The notes under the pieces are model-generated. The model was given only the letters and a program-made list of their open reading frames with translations, made no database searches and was not told where the DNA came from. The position numbers were made by a program, and so were the translations under genes. Positions 11,447 to 22,271 of a stretch of DNA of 64,000 nucleotides are shown here, one piece after another; position 1 is the stretch's first letter, and each line of letters starts with the position of its first letter. Location of the stretch: the NCBI RefSeq assembly GCF_002042885.1, contig NZ_MVFY01000008.1, positions 186,001 through 250,000 on the forward strand, written 5' to 3'. This DNA comes from Citrobacter portucalensis. Lineage in GTDB: Bacteria; Pseudomonadota; Gammaproteobacteria; Enterobacterales; Enterobacteriaceae.

Positions 11447-12502
11447 ATGATGAATAGCTCCTGGGTTAAAAACGCCATCAATGAAATCAACGCGGATTAT
11501 CAGCGTTCTGCGGATACGCATCTCATTCGCCTGTCGCTACCGGCGTTCCCGGGCATTCAGCTCTATTTAAAAGATGAGAGCACGCATCCGACCGGGAGTC
11601 TGAAGCATCGTCTGGCGCGCTCACTGTTTCTGTACGGATTGTGCAATGGCTGGATCAAAGAAGGCACCACCATCATTGAATCATCGTCCGGTTCAACGGC
11701 GGTCTCTGAGGCTTATTTCGCTCGACTGTTAGGGTTGCCATTTATTGCCGTCATGCCTTCCTGTACGGCAAAACGTAAAGTTGAACAGATTGAATTTTAC
11801 GGCGGTCGCTGTCATTTCGTGGAAAGCGCCTGCGAAATCTATGCGGCCTCTGAGCAACTGGCGCGTGAGCTGAACGGTCATTACATGGACCAGTTCACTT
11901 ACGCTGAGCGCGCCACCGACTGGCGCGGCAATAATAATATCGCCGACAGCATCTTTCGTCAGATGCAGTGCGAGCCCAACCCCGTTCCCCGCCATATTGT
12001 GATGAGCGCCGGAACCGGTGGCACCTCAGCAACCATTGGCCGCTATATTCGCTGTCAGGGCTACGATACTCAACTGATGGTGGTAGACCCGGAAAACTCG
12101 GTCTTTCTGCCCTTCTGGCAGGATCGCGATGCCACGTTACGCAGTCCGGTAGGAAGTAAAATTGAAGGCATTGGCCGCCCGCGTGTCGAACCGTCTTTCA
12201 TTCCTGACGTGGTCGATGAAATGCTGCGCGTGCCGGATGCCGCAAGCGTGGCCACCGCACACTGGCTGGAAACGCAGTTGGGCCGCAAGGTCGGCGCCTC
12301 TACCGGCACAAACATGTGGGGAACGCTACAACTTGCCGCCCGTATGCGCGATGCAGGCGTTACCGGTTCGCTGGTGACACTGTTGTGTGACAGCGGCGAA
12401 CGCTATCTGGAAACCTACTACAACCCACAGTGGGTCGATGCACACATCGGTGATTTAACGCCGTGGAAAGCGGAGCTTGCCCAACTACTGAACACCCATT
12501 AA
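11447..12502 (+). CDS. cdsH: Cysteine desulfhydrase (PLP-dependent, cysteine synthase fold)
   Basis: A 351-residue fold-type II PLP enzyme. The PLP lysine is in TGSLKHRL (Lys53), the substrate loop is SSSGSTAVS, and the glycine-rich phosphate site is [12 protein letters not shown]. It resembles the Salmonella CdsH protein, which degrades L-cysteine to pyruvate, ammonia and sulfide. Being divergent from decR supports cysteine-induced detoxification. Two adjacent ATG codons (11447 and 11450) are possible starts; an earlier in-frame ATG at 11426 lacks a good ribosome site. A cysteine synthase-like role cannot be excluded from sequence alone. Confidence 0.8.
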   Translation: MMNSSWVKNAINEINADYQRSADTHLIRLSLPAFPGIQLYLKDESTHPTGSLKHRLARSLFLYGLCNGWIKEGTTIIESSSGSTAVSEAYFARLLGLPFIAVMPSCTAKRKVEQIEFYGGRCHFVESACEIYAASEQLARELNGHYMDQFTYAERATDWRGNNNIADSIFRQMQCEPNPVPRHIVMSAGTGGTSATIGRYIRCQGYDTQLMVVDPENSVFLPFWQDRDATLRSPVGSKIEGIGRPRVEPSFIPDVVDEMLRVPDAASVATAHWLETQLGRKVGASTGTNMWGTLQLAARMRDAGVTGSLVTLLCDSGERYLETYYNPQWVDAHIGDLTPWKAELAQLLNTH

Positions 12503-12514
12503 TGGGATAAAAAA

Positions 12515-12537
12515 AAGCCAGACGCGAAGTCTGGCTT
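12515..12537 (-). terminator. Terminator of cof (possibly shared with cdsH)
   Basis: AAGCCAGAC (12515-12523) pairs with GTCTGGCTT (12529-12537). On the minus strand the stem is followed by a run of T (the A-run at 12508-12516), so it terminates cof; for cdsH on the plus strand it lacks a T-tract. Confidence 0.8.
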
Positions 12538-12552
12538 GCTGGAAGGGATCTC

Positions 12553-13371
12553 TCATTCGGGGGAATAAGGTAGATGTGGATTGTCCAGCCAATGCGTCAA
12601 AAAGTGTGACACTGCCTGATTACGGCAATGCCCAATCACCGATAAATGAGGCAGTTCAGCAATCAGTTGCGGCATCGCGTTACCCATAATCAGCCCGCGC
12701 CCAACGCTGCCTAACATTTCGCGATCGTTCATGGCATCGCCAAACGCCATACACTCGGCCATTGAATAACCTAAATGGTCGCTCAACACCGCCAATGCCG
12801 ATCCTTTATTACAGCCCAGCGGCAGCACCTCAAGGCAATCAAACGCGGAAAAACAGAGATTCGCCTGTTCACCCAGCGCTTCATTCAGTTGAATGCGCAA
12901 TTGGATAAGAGAGTCATGATCGCCGCAGAAGCAGACTTTGGTGACCTGATGCGCCGGAATACGTTTCACATCGACGATCTGATAGCGAAATCCGCTATAT
13001 ACATGCGCCTGCAGCAGCGAGGGGATCTCTTGTCCGGTGAACCAGCCATTGTCATTAAAGACATGCATGCTGGCGGTAGTGTCCCACTTCTGATGCAACA
13101 CAATATCCGCGACATTCGGATCCAGATCCTGACGGTGTAACACATCGCCCTCAACAGAGTGAATGCGCGTGCCATTACCCGTGATCAAAAAGGCGTCCAG
13201 TGAGATCGAGCCTAAAATATGGCGCATCTCAAGCACATGTCGGCCGGTAGCAAATGTCAGAGTAATATCGCGTTCACGCAGGCGCGACAGCGTTGAAAGC
13301 GTTTCGTCACCTAAATGGTGATTCGGCATCAAAAGGGTGCCATCCATATCAAATGCAGCCAGACGAGCCAT
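12553..13371 (-). CDS. cof: HAD-superfamily phosphatase Cof (HMP-PP phosphatase)
   Basis: A 272-residue HAD phosphatase of the Cof/IIB class. Motif I is [10 protein letters not shown] (nucleophile Asp8), motif II is TFATGR, motif III is the lysine of GCNKGSAL, and motif IV is [14 protein letters not shown]. coli Cof hydrolyses HMP-pyrophosphate, a thiamine intermediate, and other sugar phosphates and PLP. The ATG at 13371 is preceded by GGAGAAAG and matches the family start; a longer start four codons upstream is less likely. Confidence 0.94.
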   Translation of the reverse strand: MARLAAFDMDGTLLMPNHHLGDETLSTLSRLRERDITLTFATGRHVLEMRHILGSISLDAFLITGNGTRIHSVEGDVLHRQDLDPNVADIVLHQKWDTTASMHVFNDNGWFTGQEIPSLLQAHVYSGFRYQIVDVKRIPAHQVTKVCFCGDHDSLIQLRIQLNEALGEQANLCFSAFDCLEVLPLGCNKGSALAVLSDHLGYSMAECMAFGDAMNDREMLGSVGRGLIMGNAMPQLIAELPHLSVIGHCRNQAVSHFLTHWLDNPHLPYSPE

Positions 13372-13515
13372 TTCTTTCTCCACACTGTGACGCGGTTAAC
13401 TTGTGATCCAGTATCACCTGAGATATACGGAAGTAATAGTGAATAGATAAAATGAATTGTTCCGGGTTTCTCTACGCATAAACCGTTAACGAACATCCTG
13501 AAGGAAAAAGTATTA

Positions 13516-15216
13516 ATGCGTCTGCTTAATCGCCTGAACCAGTACCAACGCCTGTGGCTGCCCTCGAACGGCGAACCGCAGTCGGTGACCGTCGGGGAAC
13601 TGGCCGAACGCTGTTTTTGTAGCGAACGCCATGTACGTACCCTGCTAAAGCAAGCGCAGGATGCGGGCTGGCTGGAGTGGCATGCCCAGTCGGGGCGCGG
13701 GAAACGCGGGCAGCTGCGGTTTTTAGTGACGCCAGATTCACTGCGCAACACCATGATGGAACAGGCCCTGCAAAAGGGCGAGCAGCTTAGCGTACTGGAA
13801 CTGGCTCAGCTGGCGCCGGGCGAATTGAGAACACTGCTACAACCGTTTATGGGCGGTCAGTGGCAAAACGACACGCCAACCCTGCGTATACCCTATTACC
13901 GCCCGCTCGACCCCTTGCACCCCGGTTTTCTCCCCGGTCGCGCGGAGCAACACCTCGCTGGACAAGTTTTCTCTGGCCTGACCCGGTTTGACAGCACTAC
14001 GCAACGTCCCTGTGGAGACTTAGCCCACCACTGGAATATCTCCGCTGACGGCCTGCGCTGGGATTTCTATATTCGTTCCACCCTGTACTGGCATAACGGC
14101 GATGCGGTCAGCAGCACACAGCTACATCAGCAGTTGCTGAAGCTGTTAGAACTCCCCGCGCTGAATAAGCTGTTTATCAGCGTAAAGCGCATTGAGGTGA
14201 CGCATCCCCAGTGTCTGACCTTTATTCTGCATCGTCCCGACTTCTGGCTGGCGCACCGTCTGGCAAGCTACAGCAGTCACCTGGCGCATCCTGAGCACCC
14301 GTTTGTGGGTACCGGCCCGTTCCGGCTGACGCTGTTTACTCCTGAGCTGGTGCGTATCGAGAGTCACGATCACTACCATCTGAGTCATCCGCTGCTAAAA
14401 GCCATTGAATACTGGATAACCCCGCAGCTCTTCTCCCAGGATTTGGGCACCAGCTGTCGCCATCCGGTGCAAATTGCGATTGGTAAACCCGAAGAGTTGC
14501 CTATGCTAAGCCAGGTAAGCAGTGGGATCAGCCTCGGTTTTTGCTATCTCACGCTCAGAAAAAGCGCGCGACTGAATACGCAGCAGGCCCGTAGACTGAT
14601 CAATATCATCCACCGTTCTTCCCTGCTACAAACGCTTGAAGTGGATGAAAATCTGATCACGCCAAGCAATGCACTGCTCCCCGGATGGACTATCCCGCAA
14701 TGGGATGAACTCGACGAGGTAGCGCTGCCGGAAAAGCTGACGCTGGCTTATCACCTGCCGGTAGAACTTCACGCTATGGCTGAACAGCTTCGCCAGGCGT
14801 TGGCGCTGCTCGGCTGTGAATTAACGCTTATTTTTCATAATGCTAAAAACTGGGATGGCGATCATCCCTTAGCCCAGGCCGACCTGATGATGGGCGACAG
14901 GCTGATTGGTGAGGCACCTGAATATACTCTCGAACAGTGGTTGCGCTGCGATCAGCTCTGGTCACATGTATTGAATGCGCCAGCATATACACATTTGCAA
15001 ACGACCCTGGATGCCCTTCAAATTCAGGCCGATGAGGACGATCGCCACGCGGCTTTACAACAAGTTTTCGCCACGCTAATGCATGACGCTACCCTGACGC
15101 CACTGTTCAATTATCACTATCGCATCAGCGCGCCACCGGGCGTGAACGGCGTACGCCTGAATCCTCGTGGCTGGTTCGAGTTTACCGAAGCCTGGCTGCC
15201 ACCTCCTTCCGCGTGA
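13516..15216 (+). CDS. ybaE: SgrR-family regulator with solute-binding domain, YbaE
   Basis: A 566-residue protein. Residues about 1-115 form a winged-helix DNA-binding domain ([29 protein letters not shown] with a GRGKRGQL wing). Residues about 160-500 resemble an oligopeptide-type periplasmic solute-binding protein ([33 protein letters not shown]), but there is no signal peptide, as in SgrR. Its ligand and targets are unknown. It lies 65 bases upstream of queC and may be co-transcribed with it. Confidence 0.9.
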   Translation: MRLLNRLNQYQRLWLPSNGEPQSVTVGELAERCFCSERHVRTLLKQAQDAGWLEWHAQSGRGKRGQLRFLVTPDSLRNTMMEQALQKGEQLSVLELAQLAPGELRTLLQPFMGGQWQNDTPTLRIPYYRPLDPLHPGFLPGRAEQHLAGQVFSGLTRFDSTTQRPCGDLAHHWNISADGLRWDFYIRSTLYWHNGDAVSSTQLHQQLLKLLELPALNKLFISVKRIEVTHPQCLTFILHRPDFWLAHRLASYSSHLAHPEHPFVGTGPFRLTLFTPELVRIESHDHYHLSHPLLKAIEYWITPQLFSQDLGTSCRHPVQIAIGKPEELPMLSQVSSGISLGFCYLTLRKSARLNTQQARRLINIIHRSSLLQTLEVDENLITPSNALLPGWTIPQWDELDEVALPEKLTLAYHLPVELHAMAEQLRQALALLGCELTLIFHNAKNWDGDHPLAQADLMMGDRLIGEAPEYTLEQWLRCDQLWSHVLNAPAYTHLQTTLDALQIQADEDDRHAALQQVFATLMHDATLTPLFNYHYRISAPPGVNGVRLNPRGWFEFTEAWLPPPSA

Positions 15217-15281
15217 AGAAGCTGGTCGACGGCACGCCCAGGCGCTACCATAAGGGCTTCGTTATTTTGTCAGGAAAAGCC

Positions 15282-15977
15282 ATGAAACGTGCCGTTGTTG
15301 TATTCAGTGGAGGTCAGGACTCCACGACTTGTCTGGCGCAAGCGCTGCATCAGTATGATGAAGTGCACTGCGTGACCTTTGATTATGGTCAGCGCCATCG
15401 CGCTGAGATTGATGTCGCACGTGACCTGGCCTTAAAACTTGGCGCGCGCGCGCACAAAGTGCTTGATGTCACATTGCTCAGTGAACTGGCTGTCAGCAGC
15501 CTGACCCGCGATAACATTCCGGTACCCGATTACGAACCGGATGCGAACGGCATTCCCAATACCTTTGTGCCAGGACGCAATATTCTGTTCTTAACGCTGG
15601 CAGCAATTTACGCGTACCAGGTGCAGGCAGAGGCGGTCATTACCGGCGTTTGTGAGACCGATTTCTCCGGCTATCCGGACTGTCGCGATGAGTTCGTTAA
15701 AGCCCTGAACCATGCTGTAAGCCTGGGGATGGCGAAAGATATTCGCTTTGAAACCCCACTGATGTGGATCGATAAAGCCGAAACCTGGGCACTGGCCGAT
15801 TATTGGGGCAAGCTGGACCTGGTACGCGAAGAAACGCTGACCTGCTATAACGGCATCAAAGGTGACGGTTGCGGTCACTGTGCGGCGTGTAATCTGCGTG
15901 CCAACGGCCTGAACCATTATCTGGCGGATAAACCGGCAGTGATGGAGGCAATGAAGCAGAAAACCGAGTTAAAGTGA
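15282..15977 (+). CDS. queC: 7-cyano-7-deazaguanine (preQ0) synthase
   Basis: A 231-residue PP-loop ATPase converting 7-carboxy-7-deazaguanine to preQ0 in the queuosine pathway. The PP-loop is SGGQDSTTC (residues about 8-16); the C-terminal zinc site has [19 protein letters not shown] with four cysteines. It serves the same pathway as queA and tgt some 43 kb away in this window. The ATG at 15282, after AGGAAAAGCC, gives the usual length; a 23-residue open extension is not part of the family. Confidence 0.96.
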   Translation: MKRAVVVFSGGQDSTTCLAQALHQYDEVHCVTFDYGQRHRAEIDVARDLALKLGARAHKVLDVTLLSELAVSSLTRDNIPVPDYEPDANGIPNTFVPGRNILFLTLAAIYAYQVQAEAVITGVCETDFSGYPDCRDEFVKALNHAVSLGMAKDIRFETPLMWIDKAETWALADYWGKLDLVREETLTCYNGIKGDGCGHCAACNLRANGLNHYLADKPAVMEAMKQKTELK

Positions 15978-15982
15978 TTGTA

Positions 15983-16072
15983 TTGCCGGATGGCGCTTTG
16001 CGTATCCGGCCTACATGCAGTTGCAGCAACTCTTGTAGGCCGGATAAGACGCTTGAGCGTCGCCTTCCGGCA
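15983..16072. repeat. BIME between queC and fadM
   Basis: Two inverted REP units, TTGCCGGATGGCGC...TATCCGGCCTACA and TGTAGGCCGGATAAG...CGCCTTCCGGCA, separated by a short linker containing TTGCAGCAA. They lie between convergent genes. Confidence 0.85.
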
Positions 16073-16082
16073 GTCGCAGCCA

Positions 16083-16481
16083 CTACTGCACCATCTGCTC
16101 CAGTTTTTCGCGCAACTCCCCTTCCAGCGGCAACGCTTTTTGCGTTTTCAAATCAATACAGACGAACGTAATCAGCGCGTCTGCCACCACCTGCCCTTCC
16201 GGCTCCAGAGTAATGGTCTGATTTAACACACCACTTTTGCCATTTAACTGTTGAACCTGACTGGTGATAGTCAGCAGGTCGCTCAGCACCGCAGGTCGTC
16301 GGTAGTTGATATTAATATTCACGACCACAAAAGCGATGTTGTGTGCTGTCATCCACTGAAAGCTGTCGCTGTTTTCCAGACCATCCCAGCGGGCTTCTTC
16401 CAGAAACTCCAGATAGCGGGCATTGTTAACGTGCTGATAGACATCAAGATGAAAACCACGAACTTTGATTTGTGTTTGCAT
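16083..16481 (-). CDS. fadM: Long-chain acyl-CoA thioesterase III
   Basis: A 132-residue single hot-dog protein of the 4-hydroxybenzoyl-CoA thioesterase type, with the motif GFHLDVYQHVNNARYLEFLEEAR including the conserved Asp and His/Asn of this class. It hydrolyses long-chain acyl-CoAs, including products arising in beta-oxidation, and is repressed by FadR in E. coli. A FadR-like site is present upstream. Formerly ybaW. Confidence 0.94.
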   Translation of the reverse strand: MQTQIKVRGFHLDVYQHVNNARYLEFLEEARWDGLENSDSFQWMTAHNIAFVVVNININYRRPAVLSDLLTITSQVQQLNGKSGVLNQTITLEPEGQVVADALITFVCIDLKTQKALPLEGELREKLEQMVQ

Positions 16482-16528
16482 AGCGCAGGAGCCTTACGTT
16501 GTTTTTATAGGAACAGATTTTTGGGTAA

Positions 16529-16553
16529 AGAGGTCATAACTGGTATGACCTCT
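16529..16553 (-). promoter_or_regulatory. FadR-like operator upstream of fadM
   Basis: Perfect 9-bp arms AGAGGTCAT (16529-16537) and ATGACCTCT (16545-16553) flank AACTGGT. The run AACTGGTATGACCTCT matches the FadR consensus core (AACTGGT-N2-GAC) well. It lies about 50 bases upstream of the fadM start, agreeing with known FadR repression of this gene. Confidence 0.65.
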
Positions 16554-16587
16554 ACAGTCTGGCAAACTTTCAGCGCTCTGCAAGTTA

Positions 16588-17034
<447 letters not shown>

Positions 17035-17045
17035 TCAGAAATGGA

Positions 17046-17067
17046 AAAGGCCGCGAAAGCGGCCTTT
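17046..17067 (-). terminator. Terminator of ppiD
   Basis: AAAGGCCGC and GCGGCCTTT form a nine-bp stem with a four-base loop; on the minus strand the stem ends in TTTT. It lies 42 bases past the ppiD stop. Confidence 0.8.
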
Positions 17068-17108
17068 GGTAGATACAACTTTTTGCAATTTTTTGCGAAC
17101 TGCCTCGG

Positions 17109-18983
17109 TTATTGCTGCTGTTCCAGCGCATCCCCGATTTTAATTTTTGCGGCTTTACGCAGGTTGCTCATCAGCGCTTCGAAGACAATCTGCGCGTTGT
17201 TCTGAGTGATCCCCTGAACCATCGCTTTCTTCTGCGCTTCAGGCATAGAACCGGCTTTCACCTCGTCCAACGCCAACAGAACAACGTTACCCTGCATGTC
17301 GTTCGCGACGCCGTAGCTCGGTTTGTCTTTCGCCGGCAGGCTCAGACCAAAGGCAGCCTGGCTCAGCGGATCCTGACCCGTACGGCTCAGCGTTTTCGCC
17401 TCGCCAAAGCTCAGACCCGCCGCTTTCATCGCTTCATCGCCTTTACCGGCTTTCAGATCCGCCAGCAGTTTATCGGCATCAAGCTTCGCCTGCTGCTCTG
17501 CTTTATTGTGCTTAACGAGCGCAGTTACCTGCTCTTTCACTTCAGCCAGTGGCTTCACGGCTTCGGCTTTGTGCTCTGCAATACGCAGCACGAACGCACG
17601 ATCGCCGTCCACGGTGATGATATCGGAGTTACTGCCAGGCGTACCGTTCTCACCAACCAGACCACCATTGAAAATGATGTCAGCGACTGGTTTGAAATTC
17701 AGTTCTTCCGGCAGGCTGTCACGGCTAAACCAGCCCGTTTCAACCGCTTTCATACCCGCAGCCTGCTCTGCACCCGCCAGAGATTCGTTATCATTGCTGG
17801 CCGCGTCGCTGACTTTCTGCTGCAGCGCATAGTACGCATCCAGCGCTTTTTCCTGCTTAACTTTTGCCGCAATCTCGTCACGGGCTTCGCTCAGCGGTTT
17901 AACTTGCGCAGGCTGTACGTCGTCAAGACGCGCAACGAGGAAACCAACGGAAGACTTAATTACGCCAGACAGTTGGCCTTTTTCTTTCAGACCAGCATTT
18001 TTCAGCTCATCCGGGGTGGTGGAATCTTCCAGCCATCCCATATCGCCGCCTTTACGGGCAGAGATGATATCGGCAGATTTTTCTTTCGCCAGCGCAGCAA
18101 AATCACCGCCTTTGTTCAGCTCGTCCAGTACCGCTTTGGCTTCATCTTCCGTTTTGGTCTGAATGATGCTGTAGCGGTTACGCTGCGGCTGAGTGAACTG
18201 ATCCTGATGCTGGTCATAGTAAGACTGAATATCAGCATCGCTGGCCGTCTCCTGCATTGCAGCAGCGTCCAGCTTGATGTAGCTCACGCGGAACTGTTCC
18301 GGCGTCATAAAGTTGTTTTTATTCTGCTCGTAGTAGCTGGCAACTTCCTGCTCGGTAACAGACTGCTTCGCGGCCAGTGCGTTAACGTCAATCGTCGCCT
18401 CGCGCACGATACGCTGCTGTGCGACCAGCGCCGCCAGTTCGTCCGTTTCACCTTTCAGCATGAAGTCCGTACCGGCAACACCGTTAATCAGCTGCTGTGT
18501 CGTAAGCTGATTACGTAATGCCTGAGCATACTGGTCTGCAGTCATTCCCATTTGATTGACAATCGCGTTGTAGCGGTTGTTATCAAACTTGCCGTCCACC
18601 TGGAACGCAGGCGTGGCGAAAATGGCCTGTTTAACCTGATCGTCGCTGATGTTGAGCTTAAGCTCGCGGGAATACTGATCCAGCAGTGCTTCGTCAACAA
18701 GACGATTCAGCACCTGCTGACGCAGCGTTTTCATATAACCTTCGTTAGCGGCCAGCTCGGAGTATTGATCGCCCAGCTGTTGCTGCATGCGGTTACGTTC
18801 GCTGTTGAACGCATTCTCGAACTGCCCGCGGCTGATCTCCTGGCCATTCACTTTGGCGGCGAAGTTATTGCCTCCGCCAATCAGGTAACCACTCACGCCG
18901 GTCAAAATGAACGACACGATAATGATACCGAAAATAATCTTGAGCACGAGACTGTTAGCAGCCGTGCGTAAGCTGTCCATCAT
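17109..18983 (-). CDS. ppiD: Periplasmic chaperone PpiD (membrane-anchored parvulin-like)
   Basis: A 624-residue protein with a short cytoplasmic start, one membrane anchor (residues about 14-35, VLKIIFGIIIVSFILTGVSGY), a SurA-like N-domain, a parvulin domain (about 265-360, RYSIIQTKTEDEAKAVLDEL, KGGDMGWLED) and a C-terminal chaperone region. It acts at the periplasmic exit of SecYEG on translocating polypeptides, partnering YfgM; its isomerase domain is considered inactive. It sits in the lon-hupB-ppiD protein-folding neighbourhood. Confidence 0.95.
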   Translation of the reverse strand: MMDSLRTAANSLVLKIIFGIIIVSFILTGVSGYLIGGGNNFAAKVNGQEISRGQFENAFNSERNRMQQQLGDQYSELAANEGYMKTLRQQVLNRLVDEALLDQYSRELKLNISDDQVKQAIFATPAFQVDGKFDNNRYNAIVNQMGMTADQYAQALRNQLTTQQLINGVAGTDFMLKGETDELAALVAQQRIVREATIDVNALAAKQSVTEQEVASYYEQNKNNFMTPEQFRVSYIKLDAAAMQETASDADIQSYYDQHQDQFTQPQRNRYSIIQTKTEDEAKAVLDELNKGGDFAALAKEKSADIISARKGGDMGWLEDSTTPDELKNAGLKEKGQLSGVIKSSVGFLVARLDDVQPAQVKPLSEARDEIAAKVKQEKALDAYYALQQKVSDAASNDNESLAGAEQAAGMKAVETGWFSRDSLPEELNFKPVADIIFNGGLVGENGTPGSNSDIITVDGDRAFVLRIAEHKAEAVKPLAEVKEQVTALVKHNKAEQQAKLDADKLLADLKAGKGDEAMKAAGLSFGEAKTLSRTGQDPLSQAAFGLSLPAKDKPSYGVANDMQGNVVLLALDEVKAGSMPEAQKKAMVQGITQNNAQIVFEALMSNLRKAAKIKIGDALEQQQ

Positions 18984-19196
18984 GGTGTAACCACACTCCG
19001 CTGTAGATGACTATACGCGTTATCCTCTCTGCTGCCCCCGCGTTGATGACAACAACGGCAACAAGGATTTTGAGTATATATGCTTCACGCAGCATAGCGT
19101 TTCCTGAACGCTGCGCACAAAGGTCTATTGTGACAAGAAACAGGGGCAATTGTCAGCCCACAACGCGTAGAAAGTACCGGAATTACAAATAAAAAA

Positions 19197-19216
19197 GGCA
19201 CATCAGTCGATGCGCC
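19197..19216 (-). terminator. Terminator of hupB
   Basis: On the minus strand GGCGCATC-GACT-GATGTGCC (one G-U pair) is followed by TTTTTT (complement of 19191-19196). It lies 35 bases past the hupB stop. Confidence 0.8.
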
Positions 19217-19251
19217 CTTGTACTTCGTCACATCCCCAAAGGGGAAATCAC

Positions 19252-19524
19252 TTAGTTTACCGCGTCTTTCAGTGCTTTACCTGCACGGAAGCCCGGTACT
19301 TTAGCCGCGGCGATGGTGATCTCTTTACCTGTTTGCGGGTTGCGACCAGTACGGGCAGCACGCTCTTTAACGGCAAAAGTACCAAAACCTACCAGCGCTA
19401 CGTCATCACCTTCTTTCAGAGATTCGGTAACAGAAGCAATAATTGCATCTAACGCACGTCCAGCCGCAGCTTTAGAGATATCAGCCCCTGCAGCAATTTT
19501 GTCGATCAGTTGAGATTTATTCAC
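19252..19524 (-). CDS. hupB: DNA-binding protein HU beta subunit
   Basis: A 90-residue nucleoid protein that bends and coats DNA as HU-alpha/beta or beta/beta dimers. The histone-like signature [20 protein letters not shown] (residues 46-65) includes the DNA-contacting arm with the intercalating Pro. It is nearly identical to E. coli HU-beta apart from a Gly in KVPGFRAG where E. coli has Ser. Located directly downstream of lon but behind a strong terminator, so it has its own promoters in the 208-base gap. Confidence 0.98.
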   Translation of the reverse strand: MNKSQLIDKIAAGADISKAAAGRALDAIIASVTESLKEGDDVALVGFGTFAVKERAARTGRNPQTGKEITIAAAKVPGFRAGKALKDAVN

Positions 19525-19670
19525 TCTTCTCTTCCTCTTTATAATTTATATCGCACCTGAATCCTTCAAAGTGCGACCGCGCAGCAGTTATATCAGGCCT
19601 GCCATGCCCTTACAACACCCGTTAATGATGGCAAGCCTAATCCGTTATCTAAATTAGCTATACAAAAAAA

Positions 19671-19700
19671 GGCTGGCAAGCCCGAAATGGCCTGCCAGCC
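19671..19700 (-). terminator. Terminator of lon
   Basis: GGCTGGCA (19671-19678) and TGCCAGCC (19693-19700) form an eight-bp GC-rich stem. On the minus strand it is followed by seven T (complement of 19664-19670). Confidence 0.9.
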
Positions 19701-19732
19701 CTGTTTTTATTAATGCTCTTTGCGCGAGGTCA

Positions 19733-22087
19733 CTATTTTGCCGTCACAACCTGCATTCCAGAGGGTTCATTTTGCAATGCAAGAGTCAGAACTTCCTCAA
19801 TACGTTTCACCGGGTGAATATTAAGATCGGCAATTACGTTGTCCGGAATCTCTTCCAGGTCACGTTTGTTCTCATCGGGAATTAAGACCGTCTTAATGCC
19901 GCCACGGTGTGCCGCCAGCAGTTTTTCTTTCAAACCACCGATAGGCAGAACCTGACCACGCAGGGTGATCTCACCCGTCATCGCCACGTCGGCGCGAACT
20001 GGGTTACCGGTAAGACAAGAAACCAGCGCAGTACACATAGCAATACCCGCACTTGGACCGTCTTTCGGCGTAGCCCCTTCAGGTACGTGAACGTGGATGT
20101 CGCGTTTTTCGTAAAAGTCCGGGTTAATACCCAGTTTTTCCGCACGCGCACGCACCACGGTCAGCGCAGCCTGAATCGACTCCTGCATGACTTCACCCAG
20201 AGAACCGGTGTAGGTCAACTTACCTTTACCCGGTACGCAGGCGGTTTCGATAGTCAGCAGATCGCCGCCAACTTCCGTCCACGCCAGACCCGTCACCTGA
20301 CCAACGCGGTTTTCGTTGTCCGCGCGGCCATAGTCAAAGCGCTGTACACCCAGATAATCGTGCAGGTTGTCGCCATTGATCTCAATATGTTTCAGCGATT
20401 TATCCAGCAGCAGCTGTTTCACCGCTTTACGGCACAGTTTAGAGATTTCACGTTCCAGACTACGTACGCCTGCTTCACGGGTGTAGTAACGAATAATGCC
20501 CACAATGGCGCTATCGTCGACCGTCAGCTCACCTTTTTTCAGCGCATTACGCTCAATCTGTTTCGGCAACAGGTGACGTTTGGCAATGTTCAGCTTTTCG
20601 TCTTCGGTATAACCGGACAGACGGATCACTTCCATACGATCCAGCAACGGTGCCGGAATATTCATGGAGTTAGAGGTCGCAACAAACATTACGTCGCTGA
20701 GATCGTAGTCCACTTCCAGGTAGTGATCGCTGAACGCCACGTTCTGCTCTGGATCCAGCACCTCAAGCAGTGCGGAAGCCGGATCGCCACGCATGTCGGA
20801 AGACATTTTGTCGATCTCATCAAGCAGGAACAGCGGGTTTTTAACGCCCACTTTGGCCATTTTCTGGATCAGTTTACCCGGCATAGAACCGATATAGGTC
20901 CGGCGGTGGCCACGAATTTCGGCTTCATCACGCACGCCGCCCAGCGCCATACGGATGTATTTACGCCCAGTTGCCTTAGCGATGGACTGCCCCAGAGAGG
21001 TTTTACCTACCCCCGGCGGTCCAACCAGACACAGGATCGGCCCCTTGATTTTATTTACACGGCTTTGAACCGCGAGATACTCAAGGATACGGTCTTTGAC
21101 GCGCTCCAGACCATAATGGTCGGTATCGAGGATTTCCTGCGCCTGACGCAGGTCTTTTTTGACCTTGCTACGCGCATTCCACGGCACCTGTACCATCCAG
21201 TCGATGTAGCCACGCACCACGGTCGCTTCCGCCGACATAGGAGACATCATTTTCAGCTTCTGCAGTTCTGCTTCCGCTTTCTCTTTTGCCTCTTTCGGCA
21301 TTTTCGCCGCGTCGATTTTACGCTTCAACGCTTCGTTTTCGTCCGGTGCATCGTCCATCTCACCGAGTTCTTTCTGAATAGCTTTCATCTGCTCGTTCAG
21401 ATAGTACTCGCGCTGAGATTTTTCCATCTGCTTTTTCACGCGGTTGCGAATGCGTTTCTCAACCTGCAGCAGATCGATTTCAGACTCCATCATCGCCATC
21501 AGATATTCCAGACGTTCGTTAACGTCGGACATCTCCAGCACGGACTGCTTGTCAGCCAGCTTCAGCGGCATGTGTGCAGCGATGGTATCCGCCAGACGTG
21601 CAGGATCGTCAATGCTGTTCAGCGACGTCAGCACTTCTGGTGGGATTTTCTTGTTCAGCTTGATATAGCCTTCGAACTGGCTGATAGCGGTACGCACCAG
21701 CACTTCCTGTTCGCGCTCATCAATAGCAGGCGAGTCAAGGTACTCTGCTTTCGCAGAGAAATGCTCGCCGTTGTCAGACAGCGCAGAAATACGCGCACGC
21801 TGTAACCCCTCGACCAGCACTTTTACGGTGCCGTCAGGCAGTTTCAGCATCTGCAAAATAGAGGCCACGGTCCCGACGGTGAAAAGATCGTTTACACCCG
21901 GCTCATCCGTTGACGCTTCTTTCTGTGCGACCAGCATGATTTTTTTATCATGGTCCATAGCCGCTTCCAGACAACGGATAGATTTTTCCCGCCCTACAAA
22001 TAAGGGTATGACCATGTGCGGATAAACCACCACATCGCGCAACGGCAATACGGGGATTTCAATGCGTTCAGAACGCTCAGGATTCAT
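19733..22087 (-). CDS. lon: ATP-dependent protease Lon
   Basis: A 784-residue hexameric cytosolic protease, the same length as E. coli Lon. The N-domain (about 1-310) recognises substrates. The AAA+ module has Walker [10 protein letters not shown] and Walker [10 protein letters not shown]. The protease domain has the catalytic serine in DGPSAGIAM (Ser679) and the lysine in [14 protein letters not shown] (Lys722) of the Ser-Lys dyad. It degrades misfolded proteins and regulators such as SulA and antitoxins. A sigma-32 promoter precedes it. Confidence 0.98.
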   Translation of the reverse strand: MNPERSERIEIPVLPLRDVVVYPHMVIPLFVGREKSIRCLEAAMDHDKKIMLVAQKEASTDEPGVNDLFTVGTVASILQMLKLPDGTVKVLVEGLQRARISALSDNGEHFSAKAEYLDSPAIDEREQEVLVRTAISQFEGYIKLNKKIPPEVLTSLNSIDDPARLADTIAAHMPLKLADKQSVLEMSDVNERLEYLMAMMESEIDLLQVEKRIRNRVKKQMEKSQREYYLNEQMKAIQKELGEMDDAPDENEALKRKIDAAKMPKEAKEKAEAELQKLKMMSPMSAEATVVRGYIDWMVQVPWNARSKVKKDLRQAQEILDTDHYGLERVKDRILEYLAVQSRVNKIKGPILCLVGPPGVGKTSLGQSIAKATGRKYIRMALGGVRDEAEIRGHRRTYIGSMPGKLIQKMAKVGVKNPLFLLDEIDKMSSDMRGDPASALLEVLDPEQNVAFSDHYLEVDYDLSDVMFVATSNSMNIPAPLLDRMEVIRLSGYTEDEKLNIAKRHLLPKQIERNALKKGELTVDDSAIVGIIRYYTREAGVRSLEREISKLCRKAVKQLLLDKSLKHIEINGDNLHDYLGVQRFDYGRADNENRVGQVTGLAWTEVGGDLLTIETACVPGKGKLTYTGSLGEVMQESIQAALTVVRARAEKLGINPDFYEKRDIHVHVPEGATPKDGPSAGIAMCTALVSCLTGNPVRADVAMTGEITLRGQVLPIGGLKEKLLAAHRGGIKTVLIPDENKRDLEEIPDNVIADLNIHPVKRIEEVLTLALQNEPSGMQVVTAK

Positions 22088-22168
22088 AGAGCTCTCTCTT
22101 AGTTTAGTTTCCGCCAGGTAATCAGGTGGTACGACTGTGCTTCACACCACCTTTAACATGTATGTCAG

Positions 22169-22199
22169 TATATGGGGATGTTTCCCACACATTCAACGC
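22169..22199 (-). promoter_or_regulatory. Heat-shock (sigma-32) promoter of lon
   Basis: On the minus strand GCGTTGAA (22199-22192) and CCCCATATA (22177-22169), separated by 14 bases, match the sigma-32 -35 and -10 elements. It lies about 85 bases upstream of lon, as in E. coli. Confidence 0.85.
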
Positions 22200-22216
22200 C
22201 ATGTTTACGGAAAAAT

Positions 22217-22244
22217 AAAAGGGGAGATAAAATCCCCCCTTTTT
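22217..22244 (-). terminator. Terminator of clpX
   Basis: On the minus strand AAAAGGGG ... CCCCTTTT with an AT-rich loop (GATTTTATCT region) and a TTTTATTTTT tail lies about 28 bases past the clpX stop. Confidence 0.8.
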
Positions 22245-22271
22245 AATTAAATGTCTGTATGAATTGATGAA

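Noticed and set aside
17112-18518. A 468-codon open frame antisense to ppiD
   Set aside because: Same mirror effect; the protein is Arg/Phe/Leu-rich with no recognisable domain, while ppiD on the other strand is unambiguous.
19907-21805. A 632-codon open frame antisense to lon
   Set aside because: It lies entirely within lon on the opposite strand and encodes a His/Arg/Phe-rich low-complexity sequence, the usual mirror of a well-biased coding strand. No family features or ribosome site.
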